DNA of 64,000 nt from Actinomycetes bacterium (GTDB taxonomy: Bacteria; Actinomycetota; Acidimicrobiia; Acidimicrobiales; RAAP-2): assembly GCA_021785695.1 (NCBI GenBank), contig JAJYEQ010000005.1:1-64000 (forward strand), read 5' to 3'. Shown here piece by piece: positions 54,993 through 62,913 of this stretch. The position numbers were made by a program, and so were the translations under genes. Numbering within the stretch: position 1 is the stretch's first letter; the number at the start of each line of letters is the position of its first letter. The notes below the pieces were generated by a model. It was not told where the DNA came from. It worked only from the letters and a program-made list of their open reading frames with translations, and did no database searches.

Positions 54993-56256
54993 CGCGCGAT
55001 CGTTGCCGCGCCTGCTCACCGGCGTGCCGGGCCACCCGGCCAGCCTGGTCGAGCACCGGGCCCGCTACGGGGCAGCGTCCCCGGGGCCCGGCCTGCTCGA
55101 CCAGCTCGAGGCGGCTGGGCTGACCGGGCGTGGCGGGGCGGCGTTCCCGACCGCGCGCAAGGCGGCCGTCGTGCGCGCCCAGCGCGGCCATACCAAGGTC
55201 CTGGTCGTCAACGCCATGGAGGGCGAGCCAGCCGCCCACAAGGACCGCACCCTGCTGGCCACCAACCCGCACCTGGTCCTCGACGGCGCGACCGCCCTGG
55301 CGCGGGCGATCGGTGCGACCCGCGTGGCGGTCGCCGTGGCCCGCGACGAGCAAGCGACGGTGCGCACGGTGCGCCACGCGCTCAGCGAGCGCGATCGCGA
55401 GGACCGCGGCCTGGCCCTGGAGCTGCACACGCCGCCGTGGCGCTACGTGGCCGGCGAGGAGTCGGCGCTGGTGCACTGGCTCAACGACCACCAGGCCCTG
55501 CCCCAGTACCGGCCGAGCCGGCCGAGCATCCTGCGCGTCGCGGGCGCACCGGCGCTGGTCGACAACGCCGAGACCTGCGCCCACGTCGCCCTGATCGCCC
55601 GCCACGGCGCGGCGTGGTTCCGCGCGCTGGGCACCGAGGCGAGCCCCGGCACCACGCTGGTGTCGGTCACCGGGGCCGTGGCGCGCCCCACCGTCGTCGA
55701 GCTGGCCCTGGGCACGCCGCTGCGCGCGGCCCTGCGGGCCGCCGGTGCGGACCTGGCGCCCCAGGCGGTCCTCCTCGGGGGCTACGGCGGGACCTGGCTC
55801 GCCGCCTCCCACCTGGACGCACCCCTGGCCAACGAGGCCCTCCACCCCCTCGGGGCCAGCGTGGGCGCCGGCGTGATCGTGGTCCTGCCGGCCGACGCGT
55901 GCGGCCTGCGCGAGACGCTGCGCATCACGCGCTGGATGGCCCACGAGAGCGCCCGTCAATGCGGGCCCTGCGCCTTCGGCCTGCCCGCGCTGGCCCTCGA
56001 CCTGCAGGCGATCGTGGCCGCGGGACCCGACGCGCCCGTGGCCGCGCAGCGGCTCGCCCAGCGCGCGGACGTCATCGCGGGGCGCGGCGCCTGCCGGCAC
56101 CCCGACGGCGTGGTCCGCCTGGTGCGCTCGGCGCTCGACGTCTTCGCCGCCCACCTGGACGCCCACCGGCGCGGACGGCCCTGCGCCGCCCGGGCGCGCC
56201 GCCCGGTCGTCGCGGTGCCCGAGCTGGAGCCCGAGGAGGACCTGGTATGGCAGTGA
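54985..56256 (+). CDS. NuoF-like NADH-binding flavoprotein
   Basis: A 423-residue homologue of the 51-kDa complex I subunit. GRGGAAFPTARK binds FMN, MEGEPAAHKDRTLL and YVAGEESALVHWL form the NADH site, and a soluble-ligand-binding region follows (VSVTGAVARPTVVEL). The iron-sulfur segment reads ESARQCGPCAFG with a later GACRHPDG. The first cysteine of the normal ESCGxCxPC pattern is alanine, leaving three ligands. It probably oxidises NAD(P)H and passes electrons to the ferredoxin and membrane heme protein encoded beside it. No NuoE-like gene is adjacent. Confidence 0.85.
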   Translation: MADARSLPRLLTGVPGHPASLVEHRARYGAASPGPGLLDQLEAAGLTGRGGAAFPTARKAAVVRAQRGHTKVLVVNAMEGEPAAHKDRTLLATNPHLVLDGATALARAIGATRVAVAVARDEQATVRTVRHALSERDREDRGLALELHTPPWRYVAGEESALVHWLNDHQALPQYRPSRPSILRVAGAPALVDNAETCAHVALIARHGAAWFRALGTEASPGTTLVSVTGAVARPTVVELALGTPLRAALRAAGADLAPQAVLLGGYGGTWLAASHLDAPLANEALHPLGASVGAGVIVVLPADACGLRETLRITRWMAHESARQCGPCAFGLPALALDLQAIVAAGPDAPVAAQRLAQRADVIAGRGACRHPDGVVRLVRSALDVFAAHLDAHRRGRPCAARARRPVVAVPELEPEEDLVWQ

Positions 56257-56519
56257 GATCGCGCACCGACACCTTCGTCCTGCTCGTGGACCCGATCCAG
56301 TGTGACGGCTACGGCCACTGCGCCGAGCTGGCCCCCGAGCTCGTCCACCTGGACGAGTGGGGCTACCCGATCCTGGCGACGACCCCCACGCCCCTGGCGG
56401 CGCGCGCCGTGCGCGAGTCGGCGCGCCTGGCCGTGCGCGACTGCCCGCGGCGCGCCCTGCGCGTCGAGCGGCACCCCGGGGCCCCGGTCTCGTCGCGGTC
56501 CGGCCGCCGAAGCGAGTAG
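56247..56519 (+). CDS. 3Fe-4S-type ferredoxin
   Basis: A 90-residue ferredoxin of the P450-associated type. CDGYGHC (CxxxxxC) precedes AELAPELVHLDEWGYPI, and a third cysteine lies in VRDCPRRALRVE. This three-cysteine pattern normally holds a 3Fe-4S cluster. It starts inside the last ten bases of the NuoF-like gene, so it is translationally coupled and is the likely partner of that flavoprotein. Confidence 0.88.
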   Translation: MAVRSRTDTFVLLVDPIQCDGYGHCAELAPELVHLDEWGYPILATTPTPLAARAVRESARLAVRDCPRRALRVERHPGAPVSSRSGRRSE

Positions 56520-56532
56520 TGTTCTACAGGCC

Positions 56533-56634
56533 ATGGGATCTCTCATCAAGAAGCGCCGCAAGCGCATGCGCAAGAAGAAGCACAAGAAGATGCTCAAGCG
56601 GACGCGCTTCCAGCGCCGCGCGGCGGGCAAGTAG
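56533..56634 (+). CDS. Ribosomal protein bS22 (AURKAIP1/COX24 domain)
   Basis: A 33-residue, very basic peptide MGSLIKKRRKRMRKKK followed by HKKMLKRTRFQRR. This matches the actinobacterial small-subunit protein bS22, seen in mycobacterial ribosomes. TAGTGT (56517-56522) ends 10 bases before the ATG, so the leader is nearly absent. Easily missed because of its size. Confidence 0.9.
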   Translation: MGSLIKKRRKRMRKKKHKKMLKRTRFQRRAAGK

Positions 56635-56641
56635 TCGCGCC

Positions 56642-57379
56642 TCAGCGCGCCGTCGCCGTCGTCACCACCCGCACCGGCCCCGCCGGCCCCGTCAGCACCT
56701 CGGGGGACTCGAGGCGCCCCTCCACGTAGAGCGTCGATCCGGACCCGGCGAGGTGCACCGGGCCGTAGCGGGCGCGCAGCCAGTCCAGCGTCGCCGCCAG
56801 GCGCGGCTCGACCCGGCGGGCCGGCTCCTCGAGGTGATTGCGCCCCCGGGGGCGCCAGCCGGCAGCCACCATCTCGTCGAAGGCCTGGTAGCACGCCGGG
56901 GTCGATACCGTGAAGTCCGGCAGCAGCAGCGTGACCTCCCGCTCGACCCAGGGCAGCGGGGTCAGCTCCTCCCCGATCCCCTGGACCAGAGCCCGGCCGC
57001 CCATCTGGCAGAACGGCACGTCGGCCCCGAGCGCCAGTGCGGTCACCGGGTCCACGCCCCCGGCCCAGCGCAGGATCGCGGCCGCATCGGCGCTGCCGCC
57101 CCCCAGCCCTCCGCCGACGGGGATCTGCTTGTCGACCGTGACGCCCGCGGCGCGAGCGACCAGTGCCAGCGCGCGCCCGACCAGCTCGCCGGGACCCCGC
57201 TCCACCGACGCCCCGTAGGGGCCCGTGAAGCGCACGCCCGTGCCGCCCTCGTCGATCCGCAGCTCGTCGCGCAGGCCCAGGGTCACCATCTCGGCGTGCA
57301 GCAGGTGGTAGCCGTCAGCGCGGCGAGCGCGAACCTCCAGGCTCCAGGTCAGCTTGGCCGGTGCCTCCAGGCTCGTCAC
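56642..57379 (-). CDS. ispE: 4-diphosphocytidyl-2-C-methyl-D-erythritol kinase
   Basis: A 245-residue GHMP kinase of the MEP isoprenoid pathway, phosphorylating CDP-methylerythritol. APAKLTWSLEVRARRADGYH at the N-terminus, the ATP loop PVGGGLGGGSADAAA and LAGSGSTLYVEG near the C-terminus are characteristic. The protein is about 40-60 residues shorter than usual, mainly between the ATP loop and GADVPF and in the C-terminal half. The canonical AKLNL is AKLTW. The GTG start overlaps ksgA by four bases. It is probably functional, since the motifs are intact. Confidence 0.88.
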   Translation of the reverse strand: MTSLEAPAKLTWSLEVRARRADGYHLLHAEMVTLGLRDELRIDEGGTGVRFTGPYGASVERGPGELVGRALALVARAAGVTVDKQIPVGGGLGGGSADAAAILRWAGGVDPVTALALGADVPFCQMGGRALVQGIGEELTPLPWVEREVTLLLPDFTVSTPACYQAFDEMVAAGWRPRGRNHLEEPARRVEPRLAATLDWLRARYGPVHLAGSGSTLYVEGRLESPEVLTGPAGPVRVVTTATAR

Positions 57380-58191
57380 CGGGCCGACGCTAGCCGGGCG
57401 AACTCCTCGAGCCCGAGCTGCTCGGGCCGCGCCGTGGGGTCGACCCCGGCCCGGTCGAAGACCGCCGGATCCGACCAGTCGGCGAGCGAGCGCCGCAGCA
57501 TCTTGCGCCGGTGCGCGAAGGCCCGACGCACGACGTCGAAGAGGTCCGCCTCGCTGACGCGCGCCGGGTCGATGCGCACCGCCGCCCGGCGCTCCAGGGC
57601 CACCAGGACCGACTCGACGCGTGGGCGCGGCAGGAAGACGGTCGCGGGCACGTGGCCAGCCAGGCGCGCATCGGCGAAGTAGGCCACGCGCAGCGACACG
57701 CCCCCGTAGGCCGCATCGCCCGGCACCGCGACCCAGCGCTCGCCCACCTCGCGCTGGACCATGACGAAGAGCCGGCGCACCACGGGCTGGGTCTCGAGCA
57801 GCCGCAGCACCAGGGGGGTCGCGACGTTGTAGGGCAGGTTGGCCACGACCACGCACGGGCGCCCCCCGGTGAGCGCGGCGAAGTCCAGCGTGGTGGCGTC
57901 CCCCCCGTGGACCGCCACGCCGTGGGGCTCGACGACGGCCCGCAGCGGGGTCAGGAGATGGCGATCGACCTCGACGGCCACGACCTGGGCGCCCGTCTCG
58001 ACCAGCGCGAGCGTCAGCGACCCGAGGCCGGCACCGATCTCGACCACCAGGTCGCCCCCGCCCACCTGGGCCAGGCGCGCGATGCGGCGCACGGTGTTGG
58101 GGTCGACCACGAAGTTCTGGCCCAGGGCGCGCGACGGGTGCAGGTCGTGGTCGCGCAGCAGGGCGCTCAAGGTGGCGCGGGTGTGGGTCAC
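57376..58191 (-). CDS. ksgA: 16S rRNA dimethyladenosine transferase
   Basis: A 271-residue RsmA/KsgA methyltransferase. ALGQNFVVDPNTVRRI, the SAM motif VVEIGAGLGSLTLAL, VVAVEVDRHL and the catalytic NLPYN are intact, and the C-terminal helical domain has FAHRRKMLRRSL. It dimethylates two adenines near the 3' end of 16S rRNA. The GTG start is 11 bases after the PASTA-RlpA gene stop. The order with ispE is that of mycobacteria. Confidence 0.95.
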   Translation of the reverse strand: MTHTRATLSALLRDHDLHPSRALGQNFVVDPNTVRRIARLAQVGGGDLVVEIGAGLGSLTLALVETGAQVVAVEVDRHLLTPLRAVVEPHGVAVHGGDATTLDFAALTGGRPCVVVANLPYNVATPLVLRLLETQPVVRRLFVMVQREVGERWVAVPGDAAYGGVSLRVAYFADARLAGHVPATVFLPRPRVESVLVALERRAAVRIDPARVSEADLFDVVRRAFAHRRKMLRRSLADWSDPAVFDRAGVDPTARPEQLGLEEFARLASAR

Positions 58192-58202
58192 GCCTTAGGT
58201 CG

Positions 58203-59417
58203 TCACCACGTCACGCGCACCTCGACCACCCCCCGCCACAGCGGCGCGAGGAGGCTGAACTGCGTCTCGGACAGGTCCACGACGCGTCCGGGCGCGTAGT
58301 CCTGGCGGTCGGTGACCAGGCACGAGATGGTGCGTCCGGTCGCCAGGTCCTCGACGGTGATGCGCGTGCCCCGCGGGAGGTACCAGGTGGCGCACTGACC
58401 CGGGTAGTACGAGTACCACGTGGCGATCCCGACCCGGAAGTGCGCCGGGGCGACCGTGGTCGTCGCGACGGCCGCGGCGGCCACGCGACGCACACCGCGC
58501 ACCACCATGACCGTGCCGCGCGCCACCCGCGCCCCCGGGCGCAGGCTCTGGGCGGCGACCATGTTCCAAGCCCCGCCACCGGCTACCCGCACGCGCAGGC
58601 GCAGGCCGGCGCGCGCCGAGGTCGTCTCGGCCGCGTGGGCGCTCAGGCCAACCAGGTCGGGCACCTGTAACCCGCTGGCGGGACGCGCGGCGGTGGGGGC
58701 GCGCGGGACCGTCGGGGCGCGCGGGACCGTCACGACGTGAGCGACGGCCAGCACGACCGAGCCGTGCCAGGCGACGCGGGTGCCCGCTGGCGGGACCTGG
58801 CCGGTCACTTCGGTCCAGTCCGCGGGGCCGCGCACGCTGAAGTACAGCCCGGCCCGCGCCATGGCGGCAAAGGCCCGGGACCGGCTCAGGTGCACCACGT
58901 GGGGCACGGTGGTCTCGCCCGAGGGCGACGAGGCCGCCACCCGGGCCACGCCCAGGACGGCCGTCGCGTGCACCGGGAGCGACGCCCCGGGTCGCGGGTG
59001 CTGGGCCGTGACCAGGGTCCAGGTGGCCGGGCCCTTGGTCACGAAGTAGAGGCCCGCCAGGCGCATGGCGGCGAAGACCTCGCTGCGGCTGCGGTAGAGC
59101 AGGTCGGGCATAACGGTCGTGCCCGCGGTGCGGGGCGCCTCGACCGCCGTGTCGACCACGACCGTCGACCCGCGGGGGACCAGGGTGCCGGCGTGGGGCA
59201 CCTCGCCCACCGCGACGTTCCAGTTAGCCGGGCCGCTGGTGCGGAAGTACAGGCCGGCCCGGGCCATGGCGGCGTACGTGCTCGGCCGATCGAAGTGCAC
59301 GACGTCGGGCATGGCCACCGAGACGTGCGAGGACGACGCCCCCGAGAACTCGGTGGCGCCCAGAAGTGGCCCGAGGCACATGATCGCCCCGACCGCCATT
59401 CGCCACGCCAAGCGCAT
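58203..59417 (-). CDS. Exported PASTA-repeat protein with RlpA-like barrel
   Basis: A 404-residue protein. A signal peptide (MRLAWRMAVGAIMCLGPLLG) is followed by about four PASTA-like repeats, each with a (A/S)xxxMARAGLYF-like helix and an xxPxAGTxV strand. A proline-rich linker (TVPRAPTVPRAPT) leads on, and the C-terminal 100 residues form a double-psi barrel like RlpA (GIATWYSYYPGQCATWYLPRGTRI, VTDRQDYAPGRVVDLSETQF). It should bind and perhaps cleave peptidoglycan. The gene lies where mycobacteria have rpfB. ATG 59417 was chosen for the signal peptide. Confidence 0.82.
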   Translation of the reverse strand: MRLAWRMAVGAIMCLGPLLGATEFSGASSSHVSVAMPDVVHFDRPSTYAAMARAGLYFRTSGPANWNVAVGEVPHAGTLVPRGSTVVVDTAVEAPRTAGTTVMPDLLYRSRSEVFAAMRLAGLYFVTKGPATWTLVTAQHPRPGASLPVHATAVLGVARVAASSPSGETTVPHVVHLSRSRAFAAMARAGLYFSVRGPADWTEVTGQVPPAGTRVAWHGSVVLAVAHVVTVPRAPTVPRAPTAARPASGLQVPDLVGLSAHAAETTSARAGLRLRVRVAGGGAWNMVAAQSLRPGARVARGTVMVVRGVRRVAAAAVATTTVAPAHFRVGIATWYSYYPGQCATWYLPRGTRITVEDLATGRTISCLVTDRQDYAPGRVVDLSETQFSLLAPLWRGVVEVRVTW

Positions 59418-59537
59418 TCGCGCCCGGCCTTTCGATGACGTCAGTAGCCCACCCTCCGATTGGTCAGCGCGTCGCCACGCTCCGGACAACGCTAGGCACG
59501 CGGCGCCGCCAGAGCAAGGCGCGCCGCCCTTTTTTCT

Positions 59538-59565
59538 ATCTTACCTGGTGGAAATCACCGTTCAA
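59538..59565 (-). promoter_or_regulatory. Promoter of the PASTA-RlpA gene with a 114-base leader
   Basis: The minus-strand TTGAAC (59565-59560) and TAAGAT (59543-59538) are separated by 16 bases, the best -35/-10 pair seen in the window. It overlaps the tatD 3' end. Transcription from about 59531 would give a leader of roughly 114 bases, unusual here. It is GC-rich and could fold, but I recognise no known riboswitch. Confidence 0.5.
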
Positions 59566-60337
59566 GCGCGAAGATTCGGCTGGTGTTGGCCGCGCTGGCC
59601 CGGCGCAGCTGGTCGACGTCCTCGCCGCGCAGCTCAGCCACGAACGCGCCGACCAGCGCGACGTTGGCTGGCTCGTTGGGCTGGCCCCGCAGCGGCACCG
59701 GGGCCAGGAACGGGCTATCGGTCTCGACGTGGAGGCGATCGGCGGGTACCAGGCGCACGGCCTCACGCAGGCTCTCGGCATTCTTGAAGGTCACGATGCC
59801 GGCCACCGAGATGTCGCAGCCCGCCGCCAGGTAGCGCTCGGCCTCCTCGGCGGTGCCGGTGAAGCAGTGGATGACCGTGCGCGGCGGCGTCCCCTCGCTG
59901 GCCAAGATGTCCACGATGTCGTCGACGGCCTCGCGCGCGTGGATCACCAGGGCCAGGTCGAACTCGTGGGCCCAGCCCACCTGCTCGGCGAAGGCCCGCC
60001 GCTGGGTCGCGCGCGGGGCGTGCTCGTAGTAGTAGTCCAGGCCGGTCTCGCCCACCCCGACCAGGCCCTTAGGGCCGCTCGCCACCAGGTCGTACAGGGG
60101 CCGGCGATCCTGCGCCGAGTCGTGCGGGTGCAGACCGATGACGGCGTACACCTCGACCGGCTGGGGCCGGGCCGCCAGGTCCAGGGCCTGGCGCGAGGTG
60201 TTCAGGTCCGTGCCCACGACCACCACGCGGTCCACGCCCGCCTGGCGAGCCCGCGCCAGCACCTCGTCGGTGGTCGCATCGTGACGGTCGGCGAAGGCGT
60301 CCTGCACGTGGCAGTGGGCGTCGGTCCAGCCGCTCAC
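59555..60337 (-). CDS. TatD family metal-dependent hydrolase
   Basis: A 260-residue TIM-barrel hydrolase. The metal ligands are in DAHCHVQD at the N-terminus, GVGETGLDYYY, VIHARE, HCFTGTAEEAERYL and ETDSPFLAP. It is a DNase or deacylase of the TatD family. The GTG start overlaps the metG stop (GTGA), as expected for the conserved metG-tatD pair. Confidence 0.93.
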   Translation of the reverse strand: MSGWTDAHCHVQDAFADRHDATTDEVLARARQAGVDRVVVVGTDLNTSRQALDLAARPQPVEVYAVIGLHPHDSAQDRRPLYDLVASGPKGLVGVGETGLDYYYEHAPRATQRRAFAEQVGWAHEFDLALVIHAREAVDDIVDILASEGTPPRTVIHCFTGTAEEAERYLAAGCDISVAGIVTFKNAESLREAVRLVPADRLHVETDSPFLAPVPLRGQPNEPANVALVGAFVAELRGEDVDQLRRASAANTSRIFALER

Positions 60338-61863
60338 GCGGGGCTCACGATCCTGGGGAACAGCGGGGGGCCCGCGTCGAGGCGGATGCCTCCCGGGGTG
60401 CCGCCCCACGCCAGCCCGGCCAGCCCCGCGTCGAGGGGGGACCCCGCCAGACCCAGGCGGCGCCAGATCTCATCGGCCACGGCGGGCATGGCCGGGCTCA
60501 CCAGGATCGCCACGATGCGCAGCGCCTCGAGCGCCTCGCCGAGGACCGCCTCGACCGGCGCTCCCGGCGCCATCTTCCAGGGCGCGTGGCGCTCGAGGAA
60601 CGCGTTGGTCGCCCCGATCAGCGACCAGGTGGCCTCGAGGGCCGCGTGGGGGGCGAAGCGCTCCCAGGCGTCGCGCGCCCGGGCCACGGCGTCGGCCGCC
60701 GGCGCGCGCAGCTCGGCCGGCGCGGGCGGCGCGGGGGCTAGGCCGGCGCACTTGGTCTCCACGACGCGCACCACGCGGGCCAGCAGGTTGCCCAGGTTGT
60801 TGGCCAGATCCACGTTGTAGCGCTGGACGATGCCCTCGTAGGAGAACTCGCCGTCGTTGCCGAGCGCCGTCTCGCGCAGCAGGTAGTAGCGCAGGGGGTC
60901 GACGCCGAACTCCTCGATCAAGGTCACCGGGGCGATGTCGGTCAGGCGCACCGTGCCTTCGGCGGCCATGGTCTTGGACAGCTTCTGCCCGCCGACCAGC
61001 AGCCAGCCGTGGACCTGGACGTGGTGGGGGGGCTCGAGACCCGCCGCCAGGCACATGGCGGGCCACCACACGCAGTGGAAGCGGATGATCTCCTTGCCGA
61101 TCAGGTGGTGGGAGGCGGGCCACCAGGTCGCCACGGTCGAGTCCTCCCGGCCGTAGCCGATGGCCGTGAGGTAGTTGATGAGCGCGTCGTACCACACGTA
61201 GAAGACGTGCGCCGGGTCCCAGGGGACCGGGATGCCCCAGTCGATCGAGGTCCGCGTGATGGAGATGTCCTTCAGCCCGCCGGCGATGAACGCGTAGGCC
61301 TCGTTGCGCTTGGTCTCGGGCGTCACGAAGCCGGGGTGCTGGTCGTAGTAGTCGCGCAAGCGCTCCTCGAAGGCCGAGAGGCGGAAGAACCAGTTCTCCT
61401 CCTCCATCTCGGTCAGGGGCTGGCCGTGGATCGGGCAGCGCCCCTGCGCGCTGGCCTCCAGGGTGTAGTAGTCCTCGCAGCTCACGCAGTAGAGCCCCCG
61501 GTAGAGGCCCTTGTAGATGTACCCGTTGTCGTAGATGGTGCTCAAGAACCGCTGGACCGTCTCGTGGTGGCGCGGCTCGGTCGTGCGGATGAAGTCGTCG
61601 TAGTCGATGTGGAGGGCGTCCCACGCTTCGTGGAAGCGCGCGGCCGTCTGGTCGGTCCAGGCCTGCGGGGTGGTCTCGTGGCGCGCGGCGGCCTCGGCGA
61701 CCTTCTGGCCGTGCTCGTCGGTGCCCGTCAGGAACAAGACGTCGTCGCCCGCCAGGCGGTGCCAGCGCGCCAGGGCGTCGGCGACCACCGTGGTGTAGGC
61801 GTGGCCCACGTGCGGCGCGTCGTTGACGTAGTAGATGGGCGTGGTGATGTAGAAGCGCGCCAC
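60334..61863 (-). CDS. metG: Methionyl-tRNA synthetase
   Basis: A 509-residue class I synthetase. The HIGH motif is in APHVGHAY and the KMSKS loop in GGQKLSKTMA. A zinc knuckle region has CVSC and CPIHG. It lacks the C-terminal tRNA-binding appendage of longer MetRS, as in mycobacteria. GTG 61863 is preceded by TACGCT ending 6 bases upstream, which fixes the start and indicates a leaderless message. The open frame upstream is an artefact. Confidence 0.96.
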   Translation of the reverse strand: MARFYITTPIYYVNDAPHVGHAYTTVVADALARWHRLAGDDVLFLTGTDEHGQKVAEAAARHETTPQAWTDQTAARFHEAWDALHIDYDDFIRTTEPRHHETVQRFLSTIYDNGYIYKGLYRGLYCVSCEDYYTLEASAQGRCPIHGQPLTEMEEENWFFRLSAFEERLRDYYDQHPGFVTPETKRNEAYAFIAGGLKDISITRTSIDWGIPVPWDPAHVFYVWYDALINYLTAIGYGREDSTVATWWPASHHLIGKEIIRFHCVWWPAMCLAAGLEPPHHVQVHGWLLVGGQKLSKTMAAEGTVRLTDIAPVTLIEEFGVDPLRYYLLRETALGNDGEFSYEGIVQRYNVDLANNLGNLLARVVRVVETKCAGLAPAPPAPAELRAPAADAVARARDAWERFAPHAALEATWSLIGATNAFLERHAPWKMAPGAPVEAVLGEALEALRIVAILVSPAMPAVADEIWRRLGLAGSPLDAGLAGLAWGGTPGGIRLDAGPPLFPRIVSPA

Positions 61864-61869
61864 CGGACC

Positions 61870-61875
61870 AGCGTA
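61870..61875 (-). promoter_or_regulatory. Leaderless -10 element of metG (TACGCT)
   Basis: The minus-strand hexamer ends 6 bases before GTG 61863. It is the same hexamer and spacing as at prs. Confidence 0.45.
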
Positions 61876-61880
61876 ACGAA

Positions 61881-62771
61881 TCAGGGGGGCGAGCCCGGCC
61901 GGAGCGCCAGCGCGGCCGCGTAGGCATCGCGCCGGCCCACGCCGAGCTCGGCGGCCACGAGCGCCGCCGCGTCGCGGACCGAGTCCCCGGCCGCGAGGCG
62001 CGCGGCCAGGGCCGCGCGCACGGCGGCGGCGTCGGGGGTCGCCCACGCGGCGATGTCCGCGCCCGCCGCGCCGGCCACCACCACCACGACCTCGCCGCGC
62101 ACCTCGCCGTCGGGCCAGTGCTCCAGGACCTCGCTGAGACTCCCGCGCACCACCTCCTCGTGGATCTTGGTCAGCTCCCGGGCGATGGCCACGCGCCGGT
62201 CACCGATGACCTCGCGCACCTCGCGCAAGGTCGCGAGGAGGCGCTGGGGGGACTCGTAGAACACGATGGTGCGCGGCTCGCTGCGCCACGCGGCCAGCCG
62301 CGCGCGCCGCTCGGGCCCGCGCCGGGGCACGAAGCCCTCCATGACGAAGCGGTCGGTGTCCAGCCCGCTCACCGACAGCGCGGCCACGACGGCGCTGGGC
62401 CCGGGCACCGTGGTCACGCGCAGGCCGGCGTCGGCCACCGCCCGCACCACCCGCCGTCCCGGGTCCGAGATCGTCGGCGTGCCCGCGTCGGAGACCAGGG
62501 CCACCTGGCGCCCCGCGGCCACCTCGTCGACCACGGCGGTGGCCAGCGCGGCCTCGTTGTGCTGGTGCAGGCTGCGCAGGCGACCGGCGCCGGCGATGCC
62601 GAGAGCCGAGAGCAGGACGCGGGTGCGCCGCGTGTCCTCGCAGTAGATGACGTCGGCCGCCCCCAGTGTCGTGCGGGCCCGGTCGCTCACGTCGCCCAGG
62701 TTGCCCAGGGGCGTCGCCACCAGGGTCAAGGCTCCCGGCGACAGCGCTTCGTGCGTACGGGGGCCCACCAC
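61881..62771 (-). CDS. rsmI: 16S rRNA 2'-O-methyltransferase RsmI
   Basis: A 296-residue methyltransferase of the tetrapyrrole-methylase fold. LTLVATPLGNLGDVSDRA, the VIYCEDTRRTRVLL block, ALVSDAGTPTISDPGRRVV and FYESPQRLLATL identify RsmI, which methylates C1402 of 16S rRNA. The start is uncertain. TACGGT at 62782-62777 suggests leaderless initiation at GTG 62771 or 62768. An ATG at 62813 is in frame but would overlap the divergent bL37 gene and has no ribosome-binding site. Confidence 0.93.
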   Translation of the reverse strand: MVGPRTHEALSPGALTLVATPLGNLGDVSDRARTTLGAADVIYCEDTRRTRVLLSALGIAGAGRLRSLHQHNEAALATAVVDEVAAGRQVALVSDAGTPTISDPGRRVVRAVADAGLRVTTVPGPSAVVAALSVSGLDTDRFVMEGFVPRRGPERRARLAAWRSEPRTIVFYESPQRLLATLREVREVIGDRRVAIARELTKIHEEVVRGSLSEVLEHWPDGEVRGEVVVVVAGAAGADIAAWATPDAAAVRAALAARLAAGDSVRDAAALVAAELGVGRRDAYAAALALRPGSPP

Positions 62772-62797
62772 CGCAGACCGTACCGCGCGCGAGGCAC

Positions 62798-62803
62798 TAG
62801 GAT
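62798..62803 (+). promoter_or_regulatory. Leaderless -10 element of bL37 (TAGGAT)
   Basis: TAGGAT ends 8 bases before ATG 62812, with no Shine-Dalgarno. Confidence 0.4.
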
Positions 62804-62811
62804 GGTCAGCC

Positions 62812-62895
62812 ATGTCGAAGCGGACCGTCAAGCGGAAGTTGCGCGCCAAGAAGAAGGCCAACCACGGCAAGAAGCCGAACTGCGGCCGCGGCTGA
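62812..62895 (+). CDS. Ribosomal protein bL37
   Basis: A 27-residue basic peptide whose second half, KKANHGKKPN, matches the KANHGKRPN signature of bL37, a large-subunit protein found in mycobacterial ribosomes. It is divergent from rsmI and has its own -10 element. The single cysteine near the C-terminus is not part of the signature I recall. Confidence 0.85.
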   Translation: MSKRTVKRKLRAKKKANHGKKPNCGRG

Positions 62896-62913
62896 GCTAA
62901 CGAGCCCCGTGCG

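Noticed and set aside
59418-59537. c-di-AMP (ydaO-type) riboswitch before the PASTA-RlpA gene
   Set aside because: The leader is too short and lacks the conserved blocks I would expect. Only the context suggested it.
62768-62813. ATG 62813 as the rsmI start
   Set aside because: It would overlap the divergent bL37 start, has no ribosome-binding site and adds residues unlike the family. GTG starts at 62771/62768 fit the local promoter pattern better.
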